Shown here in pieces: positions 49,426 through 58,438 of a stretch of DNA of 64,000 nt. The stretch is from Listeria sp. PSOL-1. GTDB lineage: Bacteria > Bacillota > Bacilli > Lactobacillales > Listeriaceae. Both the position numbers and the translations under genes were made by a program. How positions within the stretch are numbered: the first letter of the stretch is position 1; each line of letters begins with the position of its first letter. The notes beneath the pieces were generated by a model that saw only the letters and a program-made list of their open reading frames with translations, was not told the DNA's origin and searched no databases. The stretch covers positions 186,001-250,000 of the forward strand of contig NZ_LR760298.1 in the NCBI RefSeq assembly GCF_902806445.1, in the 5' to 3' direction.

Positions 49426-49680
49426 ATGAAAAAGTTGTTAACAATTTTAGGACTTTTGGTTGCTGGTTTTCTACTGTGTCTGAATTTACACGGTGTAAAA
49501 GCAAATGCAGCCGAAGTAGGTGGGACAGAAGTGGACAATATTTTAGAATCATTTGACTTAAACAGTTATAGTATTCAAGAAAAAGAGATTAATTTAGATG
49601 ATGGTAAGAAGGCTGTGTTGTTGGTCTAGTACCAGTTATTGAACAGGGGCCATTATTACGTGCGAGCAATGGTACATATT
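49426..49680 (+). pseudogene. Truncated, frameshifted secreted-protein gene
   Basis: Opens with a clear signal peptide (MKKLLTILGLLVAGFLLCLN, cleavage near ANAAE) after AAGGGAG. The frame closes after 67 codons at GKKAVLLV-stop (49629). In another frame the reading continues VVGLVPVIEQGPLLRASNGT to a stop at the boundary with the 48-bp repeat (49681), so one small indel near 49615-49622 plus 3' truncation explains the gene. It may have been a small exported peptide or bacteriocin-like protein; the family is not identified. Confidence 0.65.
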
Positions 49681-49728
49681 GATTGCCCTGGAAAGAGTTG
49701 TACCCATTGTGGTGCAGCTTTTTTCGTC
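49681..49728. repeat. 48-bp direct repeat, copy 2
   Basis: Three mismatches to 46950-46997, same orientation. It retains the KKAAPQWVQLFPGQS reading on the minus strand but no more of the integrase. It abuts the truncated secreted-protein gene. Confidence 0.85.
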
Positions 49729-50076
49729 TCTTAATTTTTATCCCTAAAAATTCGTATAAGCAAGCTCGATTTAAGCCTATGATATTGTACCGGTTTAAAT
49801 AATCTGCACGACTAAGTTGGCTGGTTGGAGCGTAATAACTAGAGCTACAATAAAAAACAAATTAAAAGAATTCAAGTAGGATTAATCATTCTTCTTTTTT
49901 GCGAAATAAAGTAATATTATATCGAATAATTACTTTGTTTTTCATTTAAATCATGTTTAAAATGCATATACGTGATATAAAAAAACATTTAATTACATTT
50001 TTCATTTCTATCTATTCATTTAGTATGCTATTATGAAAACGCAATCAAAAAAATAAAAATGAATGGAGAGATTTGA
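49729..50076. other. Non-coding region before the glucosaminidase pseudogene
   Basis: 348 bp, AT-rich. A -10 like sequence TATGCTATTATG lies at about 50023-50034 ahead of the next gene. Nothing else recognised. Confidence 0.5.
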
Positions 50077-50720
50077 ATGAAACGAATTTTAGTATTTACT
50101 GTAGCATTGTTTTTAAGCTTAACATTAACGGGGGGAATTTCACTAAAAGCAGAAGCTAATTCTGTGAATACAGATGCGCTCACATCGAATGCTGATATAG
50201 GTCCAGGATATTATATGGAAAACGGGAAGCTAAGAACTAAAAGAGATACCAATCCGTCTCAATTTTTATCTGAAATAAAAGAAGGAGCTATACAAGGATG
50301 GAAGGAATACCAAGTGATTCCTTCGATTACAGCTGCTCAAGCAATTTTAGAGAGTGGATGGGGCGATCTAAATTATCTAAAAACGCAAATAATCTTTTTG
50401 GTATTAAAGGGGAATATAATGGCCAATATGTTATGATGCCGACGAAGGAATTTATTGATGGTAAGTGGATAAAGATTGAAGATAAGTTTAGGAAATATCC
50501 TTCCAAAAAAGAAAGTATGATTGATCATGGCATATTTTTACAAAAACCACGTTATCAAAATTTAATTGGTGTAAGAGATTATAAAGAAGTCGCTAAATTA
50601 TTAAAACAAGATGGATATGCAACCGATCCAAACTATGCTGATAAATTAATTTCAATTATTGAAGGCCGTAACTTAGCAAGTTGGGATCAAGAGGCTTTTA
50701 ACAACGAGCTTGCTAAGTAG
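50077..50720 (+). pseudogene. Secreted glucosaminidase-family autolysin, frameshifted
   Basis: Signal peptide (residues 1-27, to AEA) and an N-acetylglucosaminidase domain of the FlgJ/LytG type: SITAAQAILESGWG in the first frame, then RSKLSKNANNLFGIKGEYNG in the next frame, ending at NNELAK. The shift is at a GGGG run near 50360-50364: one G is missing relative to the expected W-G-R codons. The catalytic Glu (ILESGWG) is in the first part. Alone, the first frame gives 119 aa with a wrong tail. It is either a true pseudogene or a sequence error in the run. A terminator follows. Confidence 0.85.
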
Positions 50721-50745
50721 TCTTTGAATCAATCACGTGGTCTTA

Positions 50746-50781
50746 AAAAAGAGTCTGGGATGATTGCCCTAGACTCTTTTT
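50746..50781 (+). terminator. Terminator after the glucosaminidase gene
   Basis: AAAAAGAGTCTGGG (50746-50759) and CCCTAGACTCTTTTT (50767-50781). Stem resembles the one after fruA. Confidence 0.9.
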
Positions 50782-50907
50782 GTAAAAGCTATTAAGTTAT
50801 TTAGGAAACATTTAATCCGGTCTTTTTTGAAAGCTATGAAATAAAAATTGAGAGAATAAAAAACAAGAACCCAAACGAAAAAGGGTGACTTTTAATTAGT
50901 ATTAAAT

Positions 50908-51243
50908 TCAGTTTTCAAAAACAGTATTTTTAGCTTTCCAATCTTCAAGCTTGATAAATACCCAAAAACCGTAAATACCAAGAGTTATAATGGTCAGTAG
51001 CAACCATTTTATCCAATTTCCGAATAAGCCTACAGCGGAACCATTAAATCTCATTCGCTTTCCTTCAATTACAGTATGATTAATTTTCCATCCATAGATC
51101 ATACATAAAGCCCAAGGGTAGCAAATACCTAAAGTAAAAAGTGTGACAATAGCCCCTAATATCGTCCAGCCAATGTATTGGAATAGTCCTCCATCAAAAA
51201 AAGACGTTCTTCCATTTCTCATTTCTAAAGTAGTTTCTGCCAT
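50908..51243 (-). CDS. YjgN/DUF898-like membrane protein
   Basis: 111 aa with two transmembrane pairs; the motif TLGICYPWALCMIYGWKINHT and TLGIYGFWVFIKLEDWK at the C-terminus are typical of the DUF898 group, whose repeats end in a G-I-Y/P-W turn. GGAGGA before ATG. It stands alone on the minus strand between the island and tRNA-Ala. Function unknown. Confidence 0.75.
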   Translation of the reverse strand: MAETTLEMRNGRTSFFDGGLFQYIGWTILGAIVTLFTLGICYPWALCMIYGWKINHTVIEGKRMRFNGSAVGLFGNWIKWLLLTIITLGIYGFWVFIKLEDWKAKNTVFEN

Positions 51244-51424
51244 TTAAAATTCCTCCATCTTTAGTGTATATCATTCATTTGTAATAAGGATAATTTTTAA
51301 AAATATCTCTGATCGTTATTGTTTTGAATTCAGCAATTAGCATTTTTTTGATTGACAAATTGAATGAAAAGCACATTCAATCGTAATTTAAAATGGCTTT
51401 ATACCAACGTTTTAAAGGTGTAAG

Positions 51425-51497
<73 letters not shown>

Positions 51498-51561
51498 CTT
51501 TTGTCCAGCAAATTTAGTATAGCGAAAAGATGTTTATTTTGTCAATGGCTAATTAGCAAAA

Positions 51562-51921
51562 CTAGTAACCTGTTTCAACAGAAGCATTGACAATGTACAT
51601 CAAGTCATTAACATCATTTTTATCAGCTAAAAAAATACCGCTTGTTGTTAGCATTCCACCATCCACGATTTCAATCGTTACTGTACCATAAGGAATTAAG
51701 GATTTAATCGCATCGTGATCTAGCTTTTCTTTATCGATAGGGATAGCTAGTTTAACATTAACAACCATTTGATTTAAATCATGTCCAGGTAGCATCGCTT
51801 CAATTCCTGCCATCGAATTATGATAAATCGCGTGACGGACAGCTCGTTTGGCAGCTTTTGTTATATTTTGACCATGAACATCCACACCAAATCCTGTTTG
51901 AATGAATAATCGTTTTTCCAA
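51562..51921 (-). CDS. Lin0512-family conserved protein
   Basis: 119 aa. KRLFIQTGFGVDVHGQNITK at the start and AAKRAVRHAIYHNSM, then EIVDGGMLTTSGIFLADKND, fit the small Lin0512 (TIGR02058-type) family, named from Listeria innocua. TTG at 51921 has GAGGAG 8 bases before it, while GTG at 51930 overlaps that site, so TTG is preferred. Cytosolic, no known activity. Confidence 0.8.
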   Translation of the reverse strand: MEKRLFIQTGFGVDVHGQNITKAAKRAVRHAIYHNSMAGIEAMLPGHDLNQMVVNVKLAIPIDKEKLDHDAIKSLIPYGTVTIEIVDGGMLTTSGIFLADKNDVNDLMYIVNASVETGY

Positions 51922-52033
51922 TATTTCCACTCCTCTCTATTTTAGTATAACATAAATTTTTATTGAAAAAGGTGTATGAGCCTGCTTGATTATGGGTAAA
52001 GAATAGTAAAGACGTATACTAAGGAGCAGTTTT

Positions 52034-52465
52034 ATGGAAAATTATAAGCAAATTCTCGTTGCGATAGATGGTTCAACTCAAGCAGACAAAGCATTTCAGC
52101 AAGCGCTTGACTTAGCGGGAAAATATCAGGCTACACTTGGCATTGCTAGCATTGTTGATTTGCGTTCATTCTCACCTAATGTTTCTTATGATGGAACGCT
52201 TGAAAAAGAAGCAATGGAAAGGGTTACGACGCAAATAAAAGAATACGTAAATCAAGCAGAAAAAGCAGGGGTTCCTGAGGTGAAAACGTATGTAGAAAGC
52301 GGGAACCCAAAGCGGCTTTTGGCAAAGGAAATTCCAGAAAAATTTGAAGCAGATTTAATTATTGTTGGTGCAACGGGAATGAATCGTGTAGAACGAGTTG
52401 TACTTGGAAGTGTTTCAAGCTATATTTTAGCCCGTGCTATGGTTGATGTTTTAATTGCTCGTTAA
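52034..52465 (+). CDS. Universal stress protein, UspA family
   Basis: 143 aa. Usp fold with the start ILVAIDGSTQADKAFQQAL and the ATP-binding motif GATGMNRVERVVLGSVSSYI (G-x2-G-x9-G-S/T) near 117-136. AAGGAG before ATG. Monocistronic; its stop lies in a small hairpin (GCTCGTT/AACGAGC) facing the convergent GH4 gene. Confidence 0.9.
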   Translation: MENYKQILVAIDGSTQADKAFQQALDLAGKYQATLGIASIVDLRSFSPNVSYDGTLEKEAMERVTTQIKEYVNQAEKAGVPEVKTYVESGNPKRLLAKEIPEKFEADLIIVGATGMNRVERVVLGSVSSYILARAMVDVLIAR

Positions 52466-52482
52466 ATAGAACGAGCCATTTA

Positions 52483-53805
52483 TTATTCTTTTTTAAAGAA
52501 TCGTGGTAGATAGGTTTGATGGGCTTCAAGTAATTCATCAAGTAATACGTGAGCTTCATTGTCGCTTGGAGTTAATGGATTGATTGTCATTGCAAGTAAG
52601 GCTTTATTGTAATCTCCTGTTACAGCGGCTTCTGCTACTAATCGCTCGAAAGATTTAATTTGTTGAATAATCCCACTAATAGCGACTGGAAGGTATCCAC
52701 TGGTAAGCGGGATGGGCCCTTGCTTTGTAATGACGCAATTTGTTTCAACGGCTGAGTTTGGATCAATGTCTAAAATGGCACCATTATTTTTGGTGTTGAC
52801 AACTTGGATATCGCGTTTGTCATTATAAATAGAATTAATGAGATTGCAGGCAGCCATGCTATAATATGCACCACCGCGTTGGTCGAGTTGTTTTGGCTTT
52901 TCAGCTAGTTCTTCTTGCTTGTAAAGTTCAAAGAGTTCACTTTCAACATTTTTTACAACTTCAGCGCGGGTTCCGTGTTCTTTGTAAGCTTTTTTTTGCT
53001 CTTCAAGCTGCTCTTTTGTTTGCCAGTAATAACGCAAATAATCGATTGGAATCATATTCAATGTACGTAAAAATGTTTTGTCCCAACCTGTAGCGTGGAT
53101 GTTTTTTAAAGTTGAACCAGAATCGTTTTCGGTCATTTTATAAACAACATCTTTGGTTATATCGTTTCCTTGATAATAAACCGTTTTGGCAAAAACCATG
53201 TGATTCAAGCCGACGAATTCGACATAAATTTCTTCAGGGTTTACATGAAGTACTTCAGCGATATTTCGCTCAATACCAATTGGACCGTTACAAAGCCCGA
53301 CTACTTTTTTCTGGTTGCTGTAGCGTAAGACGGCCTCTGTAACCATTCCAGCAGGATTTGCAAAATTAATTAACCAAGCTTCTGGACAGAGCTTTTCCAT
53401 ATCTTTACAAATGTCGAGAATAACAGGAATTGTGCGAAGACCTTTAAACATTCCACCTGGGCCGTTTGTTTCTTGACCAATCACATGATGAGAGTTTGGA
53501 ATTCGTTCATCTTTGATACGTGCTTCAAGAAGCCCTACACGGAGCTGTGTGGTAACAAAATCAGCGTCTTTTAAAGCTTCATGGCGATCAAGGGTTAAGT
53601 GGATCGTAATATCTGCTTTTGCTTTTTTAACCATGCGTTTAGCGAGATCACCGACAATCGTTAATTTTTCTTTTCCGGCTTCTACGTCAACTAACCAAAT
53701 TTCGCGTACGGGAAGTTCATTTTTTCGATTAATAAATCCTTCAATTAGTTCAGGTGTATAGCTAGATCCTCCGCCAATTGTAGCGATTTTAAGTCCTTTT
53801 TTCAT
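52483..53805 (-). CDS. licH: Family 4 phospho-glycosidase (6-phospho-beta-glucosidase type)
   Basis: 440 aa. NAD-binding start KIATIGGGSSYTPELIEGF, metal and catalytic residues in GLCNGPIG (Cys) and VGLNHMVF (His), as in the GH4 family, which uses NAD+ and Mn2+ to split 6-phospho-glycosides. Length and motifs fit LicH/CelF; the exact sugar is not certain. The ATG at 53805 follows GGAGGAG; an upstream ATG at 53820 overlaps that site. It diverges from an RpiR-type regulator gene. No PTS permease for the substrate lies in the window. Confidence 0.9.
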   Translation of the reverse strand: MKKGLKIATIGGGSSYTPELIEGFINRKNELPVREIWLVDVEAGKEKLTIVGDLAKRMVKKAKADITIHLTLDRHEALKDADFVTTQLRVGLLEARIKDERIPNSHHVIGQETNGPGGMFKGLRTIPVILDICKDMEKLCPEAWLINFANPAGMVTEAVLRYSNQKKVVGLCNGPIGIERNIAEVLHVNPEEIYVEFVGLNHMVFAKTVYYQGNDITKDVVYKMTENDSGSTLKNIHATGWDKTFLRTLNMIPIDYLRYYWQTKEQLEEQKKAYKEHGTRAEVVKNVESELFELYKQEELAEKPKQLDQRGGAYYSMAACNLINSIYNDKRDIQVVNTKNNGAILDIDPNSAVETNCVITKQGPIPLTSGYLPVAISGIIQQIKSFERLVAEAAVTGDYNKALLAMTINPLTPSDNEAHVLLDELLEAHQTYLPRFFKKE

Positions 53806-53850
53806 TTGAAACTCCTCCATTATGATACCGTTTTCTTTAGTATAAAAATG

Positions 53851-53873
53851 AACAGCAAAAATTGCTAGCTGTT
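53851..53873. promoter_or_regulatory. Small palindrome upstream of licH
   Basis: AACAGC (53851-53856) and GCTGTT (53868-53873) flank ATTGC-like sequence in the licH leader. Could be an operator or mRNA hairpin. Confidence 0.35.
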
Positions 53874-53905
53874 TTCATGCAGTTGGAAAACATTTCTTAA
53901 GTAGG

Positions 53906-53931
53906 AACTCGTTACGATTGAGTAACGAGTT
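53906..53931. promoter_or_regulatory. Candidate RpiR operator
   Basis: Perfect 10-bp inverted repeat AACTCGTTAC-GATTGA-GTAACGAGTT, midway between divergent licH and the RpiR-type gene. It overlaps the -35 (TTGAGT, 53918-53923) of the likely regulator promoter. Confidence 0.65.
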
Positions 53932-53946
53932 GTTACATGATAAAAT
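53918..53946 (+). promoter_or_regulatory. Promoter of the RpiR-type gene
   Basis: TTGAGT (53918-53923), 17-bp spacer, TAAAAT (53941-53946). Confidence 0.6.
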
Positions 53947-53980
53947 AAGACTAGTAAGCTTGGAAATGTGGGGGTTTATT

Positions 53981-54733
53981 ATGCTTTTTTTGGATAAACA
54001 TATTGAATTAAATGACACTGAACTGGATATTTATAATTATGTAGCGGCTAATTTGGATAAGGTGATTTATATGCGTATTCGTGATTTAGCAGATGTTGTC
54101 CACGTTAGTACAACAACAATTTTACGTTTTTGCCGGAAGTTTAAGTGCAGTGGATTTGCTGAATTTCGCGTAAAATTGCAGATTTACACAGAGAAGAAGA
54201 AAGCAACGCAAATTGATACAGCTGATGAAACAACGTATATTGACTTTTTAAAAAGAACGAGAGAACCAGAATTCCAAAGACAACTTCAAAGCGTTGCGCA
54301 AATTTTAAAAAATATCGATTTAGTTTTATTTGTTGGCATTGGAGCATCAGGTGTTATTGCAGGATACGGGGCTCTTTATTTTTCTTCTTTGTTTACATTA
54401 GCTTTGCATATTGAAGATCCACTAAATCATCCGTTTGATCATCTTTCAAGCCATTTAGCTACTAAAATTAGCTTGGTGGCCATTTCTGTAGAAGGGGAGA
54501 ATCGAGATATTATTCGCTATATTCATCAACTGAAGATCAAGCAATGTAAAGTTATTTCGATTACCAATAGTGCTAAATCAACAATTGCACGTTTATCAGA
54601 TGCGAATATTTCGTATTATATTAATAAAGAAACGTATTATGACGCAAATATCACCTCACAACTTCCAGCACTTTATACGATTGAAAGGTTAGCAAAAGAG
54701 ATCCGACGACAAAATGATAAAAATGCCGATTAA
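53981..54733 (+). CDS. RpiR-family transcriptional regulator
   Basis: 250 aa: an N-terminal HTH_6 domain (MRIRDLADVVHVSTTTILRF, about 30-50) and a C-terminal SIS domain (about 105-235; LVLFVGIGASGVIAGYGA) that binds a sugar phosphate. The ATG at 53981 is preceded by GGGGG at good spacing; the longer frame from 53918 runs through the promoter and operator. Most likely controls the divergent licH and itself. Convergent with the LacI-type gene, 3 bp apart. Confidence 0.88.
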   Translation: MLFLDKHIELNDTELDIYNYVAANLDKVIYMRIRDLADVVHVSTTTILRFCRKFKCSGFAEFRVKLQIYTEKKKATQIDTADETTYIDFLKRTREPEFQRQLQSVAQILKNIDLVLFVGIGASGVIAGYGALYFSSLFTLALHIEDPLNHPFDHLSSHLATKISLVAISVEGENRDIIRYIHQLKIKQCKVISITNSAKSTIARLSDANISYYINKETYYDANITSQLPALYTIERLAKEIRRQNDKNAD

Positions 54734-54736
54734 GAT

Positions 54737-55705
54737 TCATGTTGTTGATCTTTTTATTAAACTGAACTGTAATTCTTTGAGTGATTTTTTTGTAGCTGTT
54801 AATTGATTTTGAATGATTGTAAAGGCGTTTTCAGCTTGCTTATCAACGGGGTAATCAATGGTTGTCATGTTAAGTAGGTGTGCAATCTCGATATTATCGA
54901 ATCCACATACGGCAAAATCAGAAGGGATATTGATATTAAGGCGCTTTGCTTCTGTTATCAGCCCTGCCGCAAAAGCATCATTTGGTGTCATAAAGGCATC
55001 TGGTTTATTTTTTTCATTTAGCCACCAGTGAGCTATTTTTTCACCATCTGATCTTGTTCCCATACCGTGAAAATGCAGAAACTCAGTTGGGTTTATCTTT
55101 TTTTGGCGGCAAAAATCCTGGTAGGCAGAAATTCTACTTTGTGTGTTGAGGCCTTTTGTGAGGCCATACACATTGATGATTTTTCGGAATCCTTGGGCAT
55201 AAAGGTGCTCTAAGCCTAGCTTATATCCATCATATTGATTCATAAAAACAGAGGGGATTTTTTTATTTTCAACACGTTGCCAAGTAACAATTGGTCCATA
55301 TTTGGTGTAAGGTTCGATTGTTTCCCAGTCATTTAGGCGAATAACGAGAACAAGCGCGTCAATTTGTTTGCGACGTAACATTTCTAATGCCTCTAACTCT
55401 TTATCAGGGGCGTTTTTTGTCATGAATAAAGTGACATTGTAGCCATGATTTTGGGCAGAAGCTGTGAAACTACGAATGAAAACGGCAAGTGAATCTGAAA
55501 AGCTTGGGGCAACAATCCCAATTAATTTTGTGGTCCCTTTTTTTAACGAAACGGCATTTAAATTAGGGACATAGTCTAATTTATCAATTACTTGCTGGAC
55601 TTTAGCGCGCGTTTCTTTGCTGACATAATTTTGGTTATTGATAACGCGAGAAACTGTTGCTGATGAAACACCTGCAAGGCGTGCAATTTCTTGAATGTTT
55701 GCCAC
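54737..55705 (-). CDS. LacI-family transcriptional regulator
   Basis: 322 aa: HTH at residues 3-24 (IQEIARLAGVSSATVSRVIN), hinge to about 60, then a periplasmic-binding-like ligand domain. GTG at 55705 follows a perfect AGGAGGTGAT. It is on the same strand as lacD and 262 bp downstream of it, with a terminator between. It may control lacD, or the sugar genes around; this is not proved. The central AAAGCTTT palindrome at 55788-55796 upstream is a possible own operator. Confidence 0.88.
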   Translation of the reverse strand: MANIQEIARLAGVSSATVSRVINNQNYVSKETRAKVQQVIDKLDYVPNLNAVSLKKGTTKLIGIVAPSFSDSLAVFIRSFTASAQNHGYNVTLFMTKNAPDKELEALEMLRRKQIDALVLVIRLNDWETIEPYTKYGPIVTWQRVENKKIPSVFMNQYDGYKLGLEHLYAQGFRKIINVYGLTKGLNTQSRISAYQDFCRQKKINPTEFLHFHGMGTRSDGEKIAHWWLNEKNKPDAFMTPNDAFAAGLITEAKRLNINIPSDFAVCGFDNIEIAHLLNMTTIDYPVDKQAENAFTIIQNQLTATKKSLKELQFSLIKRSTT

Positions 55706-55785
55706 AAAATCACCTCCTATTTTTAAGTATAACAAAAAACAGGATCATGTAGCACATAACTTATGACGAAATGTTTATAGAATGG

Positions 55786-55798
55786 TGTAAAGCTTTCA
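55786..55798. promoter_or_regulatory. Possible LacI-type operator
   Basis: TGTAAAGCTTTCA with an AAAGCTTT palindromic centre, lying 80 bp upstream of the LacI-type gene. It resembles but does not fit the 14-bp cre consensus. Confidence 0.35.
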
Positions 55799-55926
55799 AA
55801 AGAGTAGCTTAAACGGGTGCTGTATTCGCTAATAGTAGAAAAAAGAGGATAAAGCACCAATTCTTTAGAAGGGTTAAGAAGTAAAATCATTAGCAACTAC
55901 TCATCTGATTAACGAAATTACAAAAT

Positions 55927-55966
55927 AAAAAAAGCAGAAGAGCTTTAAACTGCTTCTGCTTTTTTT
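55927..55966. terminator. Terminator of lacD
   Basis: AAAAAAAGCAGAAG (55927-55940) and CTTCTGCTTTTTTT (55953-55966) form a perfect stem with 12-nt loop. Confidence 0.92.
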
Positions 55967-55967
55967 A

Positions 55968-56984
55968 TTATTCTTTTTCGATTACATGGATATCCTCAAA
56001 TGAACCATATTTTGTCCACCAAGGAACAGCACCTTCGTCTAATAATTTATTGAGTGAGGTGATATTTTCTTTCCCTTGTGCGCGCAGCCATTTACGTAGA
56101 GCGTCTTCTCCTTCTTTGCCGTAAACGTTAATTCCATCTTTCCAAGTTGCGCGGCCACACAAAACGCCGCTATATTGTACTTGATATTGATTAGCAAAAG
56201 CGATGGTTTCATGGAAAAGTCTAGCAGTTACACCTGCACTTAAGTAAATAAAAGGCAATGTACTTAAATCGGAGCATTCTTCAAAATGATTAGCTGCTTC
56301 TTCTTTTGAATAGGCAGTTTCTCCTTCAGTAAAACCTTCGACGTAGTTAAAATTGACGGGGACTTCTAATTTAAGTACATCTACACCGTAACGAGGTTTA
56401 ATAAATTCTTTGATGGCTGCTTTAACTTTTGCTGGTTTAAGTCTTGCGTATTCTAATGAAGCAGAATCAGCAATATTTGCATCATAAGTAATGGGTTCAA
56501 GGAAGAAAGGAATGTCAACCTCTTTGCATTCGGCGCCAATTCTTTCGAGAAAAGCGTGTTTAATATTATTAATTTCAGCTGGTTCATCAGGATCATAGTA
56601 AACAAGAATTTTTACTGCATCTCCGCCATTTTCTTTAATACGTAAAGCGGAAAGGTCTTCAATTAAGTCAGGAAGTTTACCGGGGATCGTTGTATCATAA
56701 CCCGTTTTTTCATAAGAAGTAAGAAGGCCACAGCCCTCGTGTCTAGCTTTAATAGCAGGCGTTCCATATTCAAGATCAAGCAAAATTGCTGAGGCATAAG
56801 GTGTAAGTTCTTCTGAAACGAGCTGTTTAAAATCTTCGACATCTTTTTTGCTTTCTGTTCCTTTTGCTGCTTGAATCATTTTTTTGAGCGAGCCGCGTTG
56901 GTCGATTGCAAGTGCGGCAATGACTCCTTTATCATTAGAAAGTCTTTGTAAACCTTCAAATTTGCCCTTTGTTATTGTAACCAT
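55968..56984 (-). CDS. lacD: Tagatose 1,6-diphosphate aldolase
   Basis: 338 aa. Splits tagatose-1,6-bisphosphate into dihydroxyacetone phosphate and glyceraldehyde-3-phosphate; LacD enzymes also act on fructose-1,6-bisphosphate. Motifs GVIAALAIDQRGSLKKMI (about 20-37), ILLDLEYGTPAI, KILVYYDPDEP and the Lys Schiff-base region VDVLKLEVPVNF. AAGGAG is 9 bases before ATG. No lacA, lacB or lacC lies nearby, so its sugar phosphate must come from elsewhere; FruK, 2.3 kb away, is a related kinase. Confidence 0.92.
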   Translation of the reverse strand: MVTITKGKFEGLQRLSNDKGVIAALAIDQRGSLKKMIQAAKGTESKKDVEDFKQLVSEELTPYASAILLDLEYGTPAIKARHEGCGLLTSYEKTGYDTTIPGKLPDLIEDLSALRIKENGGDAVKILVYYDPDEPAEINNIKHAFLERIGAECKEVDIPFFLEPITYDANIADSASLEYARLKPAKVKAAIKEFIKPRYGVDVLKLEVPVNFNYVEGFTEGETAYSKEEAANHFEECSDLSTLPFIYLSAGVTARLFHETIAFANQYQVQYSGVLCGRATWKDGINVYGKEGEDALRKWLRAQGKENITSLNKLLDEGAVPWWTKYGSFEDIHVIEKE

Positions 56985-57180
56985 ATGATCGATCTCCTTT
57001 TCAAAGTTGTTCTTGACTTTTTATTTTTCCCTAAAAAATTTTTATTAAACATACTTATAACCTATTGCAATATGATAGCAATTGCTCTACCATACAAAGA
57101 AGGGGAGTTGTTCGCGTTAGCATTTATTATAGCTTAGTAACTTTTCTGCATACTAGCTAATGATTGACAGGAGTGGTAAG

Positions 57181-58368
57181 ATGGAGCAACGCAGAAGAAA
57201 TCGTAATGAAAGCGTTCAATTAAAAAGAAAGTTTAGAAGACAAGTGGTGTTAAGTGTTTTCAGTATATTAATATTACTGATCTTGATCTTTTCTGTAATT
57301 AAATTATTTATTCCACACGATGAGACACCTAGTCCGAGTCCGAAAGAACAAACAAAGAGTATATCTAAAGAACAAAAGCCAAAGAAAAAAGTAGAAGCAA
57401 AAACCAAACTAAGTGAGACAGTTATGGAAAATGAAGCTATCGATAAATATTTGATAAGTATTGGTTTTAGTGGTACAGCTTATATTGTACGTGAAGGAAA
57501 AGTAGTGCTAAATAAAGGTTATAAAGAAGCGAATCGAGAAAATAAAGTACAAAACAATCCAGATACGGTTTATTTTGTTGGCTCGGCGCAAAAAGCTTTT
57601 ACAGCGACTGCTATTTTGCAATTAGCTGAACGAGGAAAATTAAAAATTGATGATCCAATTAATAAATATTTACCTGATTTTCCAAATGGGAAGAATATTA
57701 CATTACGTAATTTCTTGACCCATACATCTGGAATTAATGGACATAAGGAAGGTCAGGGAGCGATTACGCCTCAAGCGCTTATAGATGATATTAAAAAACA
57801 AGGAATCGCACGTAGTCCAGGCAAGTGGTATTACATGGATTCCAATTATACAGTCCTTTCTTATTTAGTAGAAAAGCTTAGTGGTATGCCATTAGCAGAA
57901 TACCTTACAAAATATGTCTTCAAGCCAGCTGGAATGAAGCATGTCGGTTTTTATCAAACATTTAAGAAAGAGCCTTATCCATCGGTAGGCTATTATGTAG
58001 CTAAAGATGGAAATTATACAACGCCCGCGATGCCTGATTTATCGCAATTATTTGGTGTTGGAAATATGTATATGTCTGCAAGTGATATGCAATTGTTTGA
58101 TAAGGCACTTTTTGAAAGAAAATTAATTAATGATGCGAGTTTTCGCGAAATGTTCAAAAAAGGTAGTTCCTCTGGATATGGCTTTGGTTTTTACGTTGAT
58201 CCAGGGAGTTATAATAATCATGGCATTTTAAATGGCTGGAACATCTCAAATAGTTTTAGCCACACAGGGAAAACCTATGTTATGCTCTTTTCTAACGTTC
58301 AAAATAACATCTCATCTTTTGGTAAAGTGAATAATGAAATTTATAAGTTATTGAATAAAACGAATTAA
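57181..58368 (+). CDS. Beta-lactamase-family serine hydrolase (PBP4*/PbpX-like)
   Basis: 395 aa. N-terminal membrane anchor (about 21-42), Lys/Pro-rich linker (45-80), then a class C-type serine hydrolase domain: SAQK at 135-138 (catalytic SxxK), YMDSNY in place of the YxN motif, and HTGK near the end. It probably works on peptidoglycan peptides or D-amino acid esters outside the cell. The ATG at 57181 follows AGGAG. Monocistronic, with a terminator overlapping the fruR leader. Not likely to be a true beta-lactamase. Confidence 0.85.
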   Translation: MEQRRRNRNESVQLKRKFRRQVVLSVFSILILLILIFSVIKLFIPHDETPSPSPKEQTKSISKEQKPKKKVEAKTKLSETVMENEAIDKYLISIGFSGTAYIVREGKVVLNKGYKEANRENKVQNNPDTVYFVGSAQKAFTATAILQLAERGKLKIDDPINKYLPDFPNGKNITLRNFLTHTSGINGHKEGQGAITPQALIDDIKKQGIARSPGKWYYMDSNYTVLSYLVEKLSGMPLAEYLTKYVFKPAGMKHVGFYQTFKKEPYPSVGYYVAKDGNYTTPAMPDLSQLFGVGNMYMSASDMQLFDKALFERKLINDASFREMFKKGSSSGYGFGFYVDPGSYNNHGILNGWNISNSFSHTGKTYVMLFSNVQNNISSFGKVNNEIYKLLNKTN

Positions 58369-58373
58369 ATCAT

Positions 58374-58417
58374 AAAAAACCATCATTTGTGTTAAAGTAA
58401 ATGATGGTTTTTTTATG
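58374..58417 (+). terminator. Terminator of the serine-hydrolase gene
   Basis: AACCATCATTT (58378-58388) and AAATGATGGTT (58399-58409) then seven T. Confidence 0.9.
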
Positions 58418-58438
58418 AATTTTTTTGAAAGAAAGCGA

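Noticed and set aside
55786-55798. cre site for CcpA
   Set aside because: One base short of the 14-bp consensus; more likely a local operator or chance palindrome.
57181-58368. True beta-lactamase resistance gene
   Set aside because: Membrane anchor, linker and altered YxN motif fit PBP4*/PbpX-like hydrolases rather than class C beta-lactamases.
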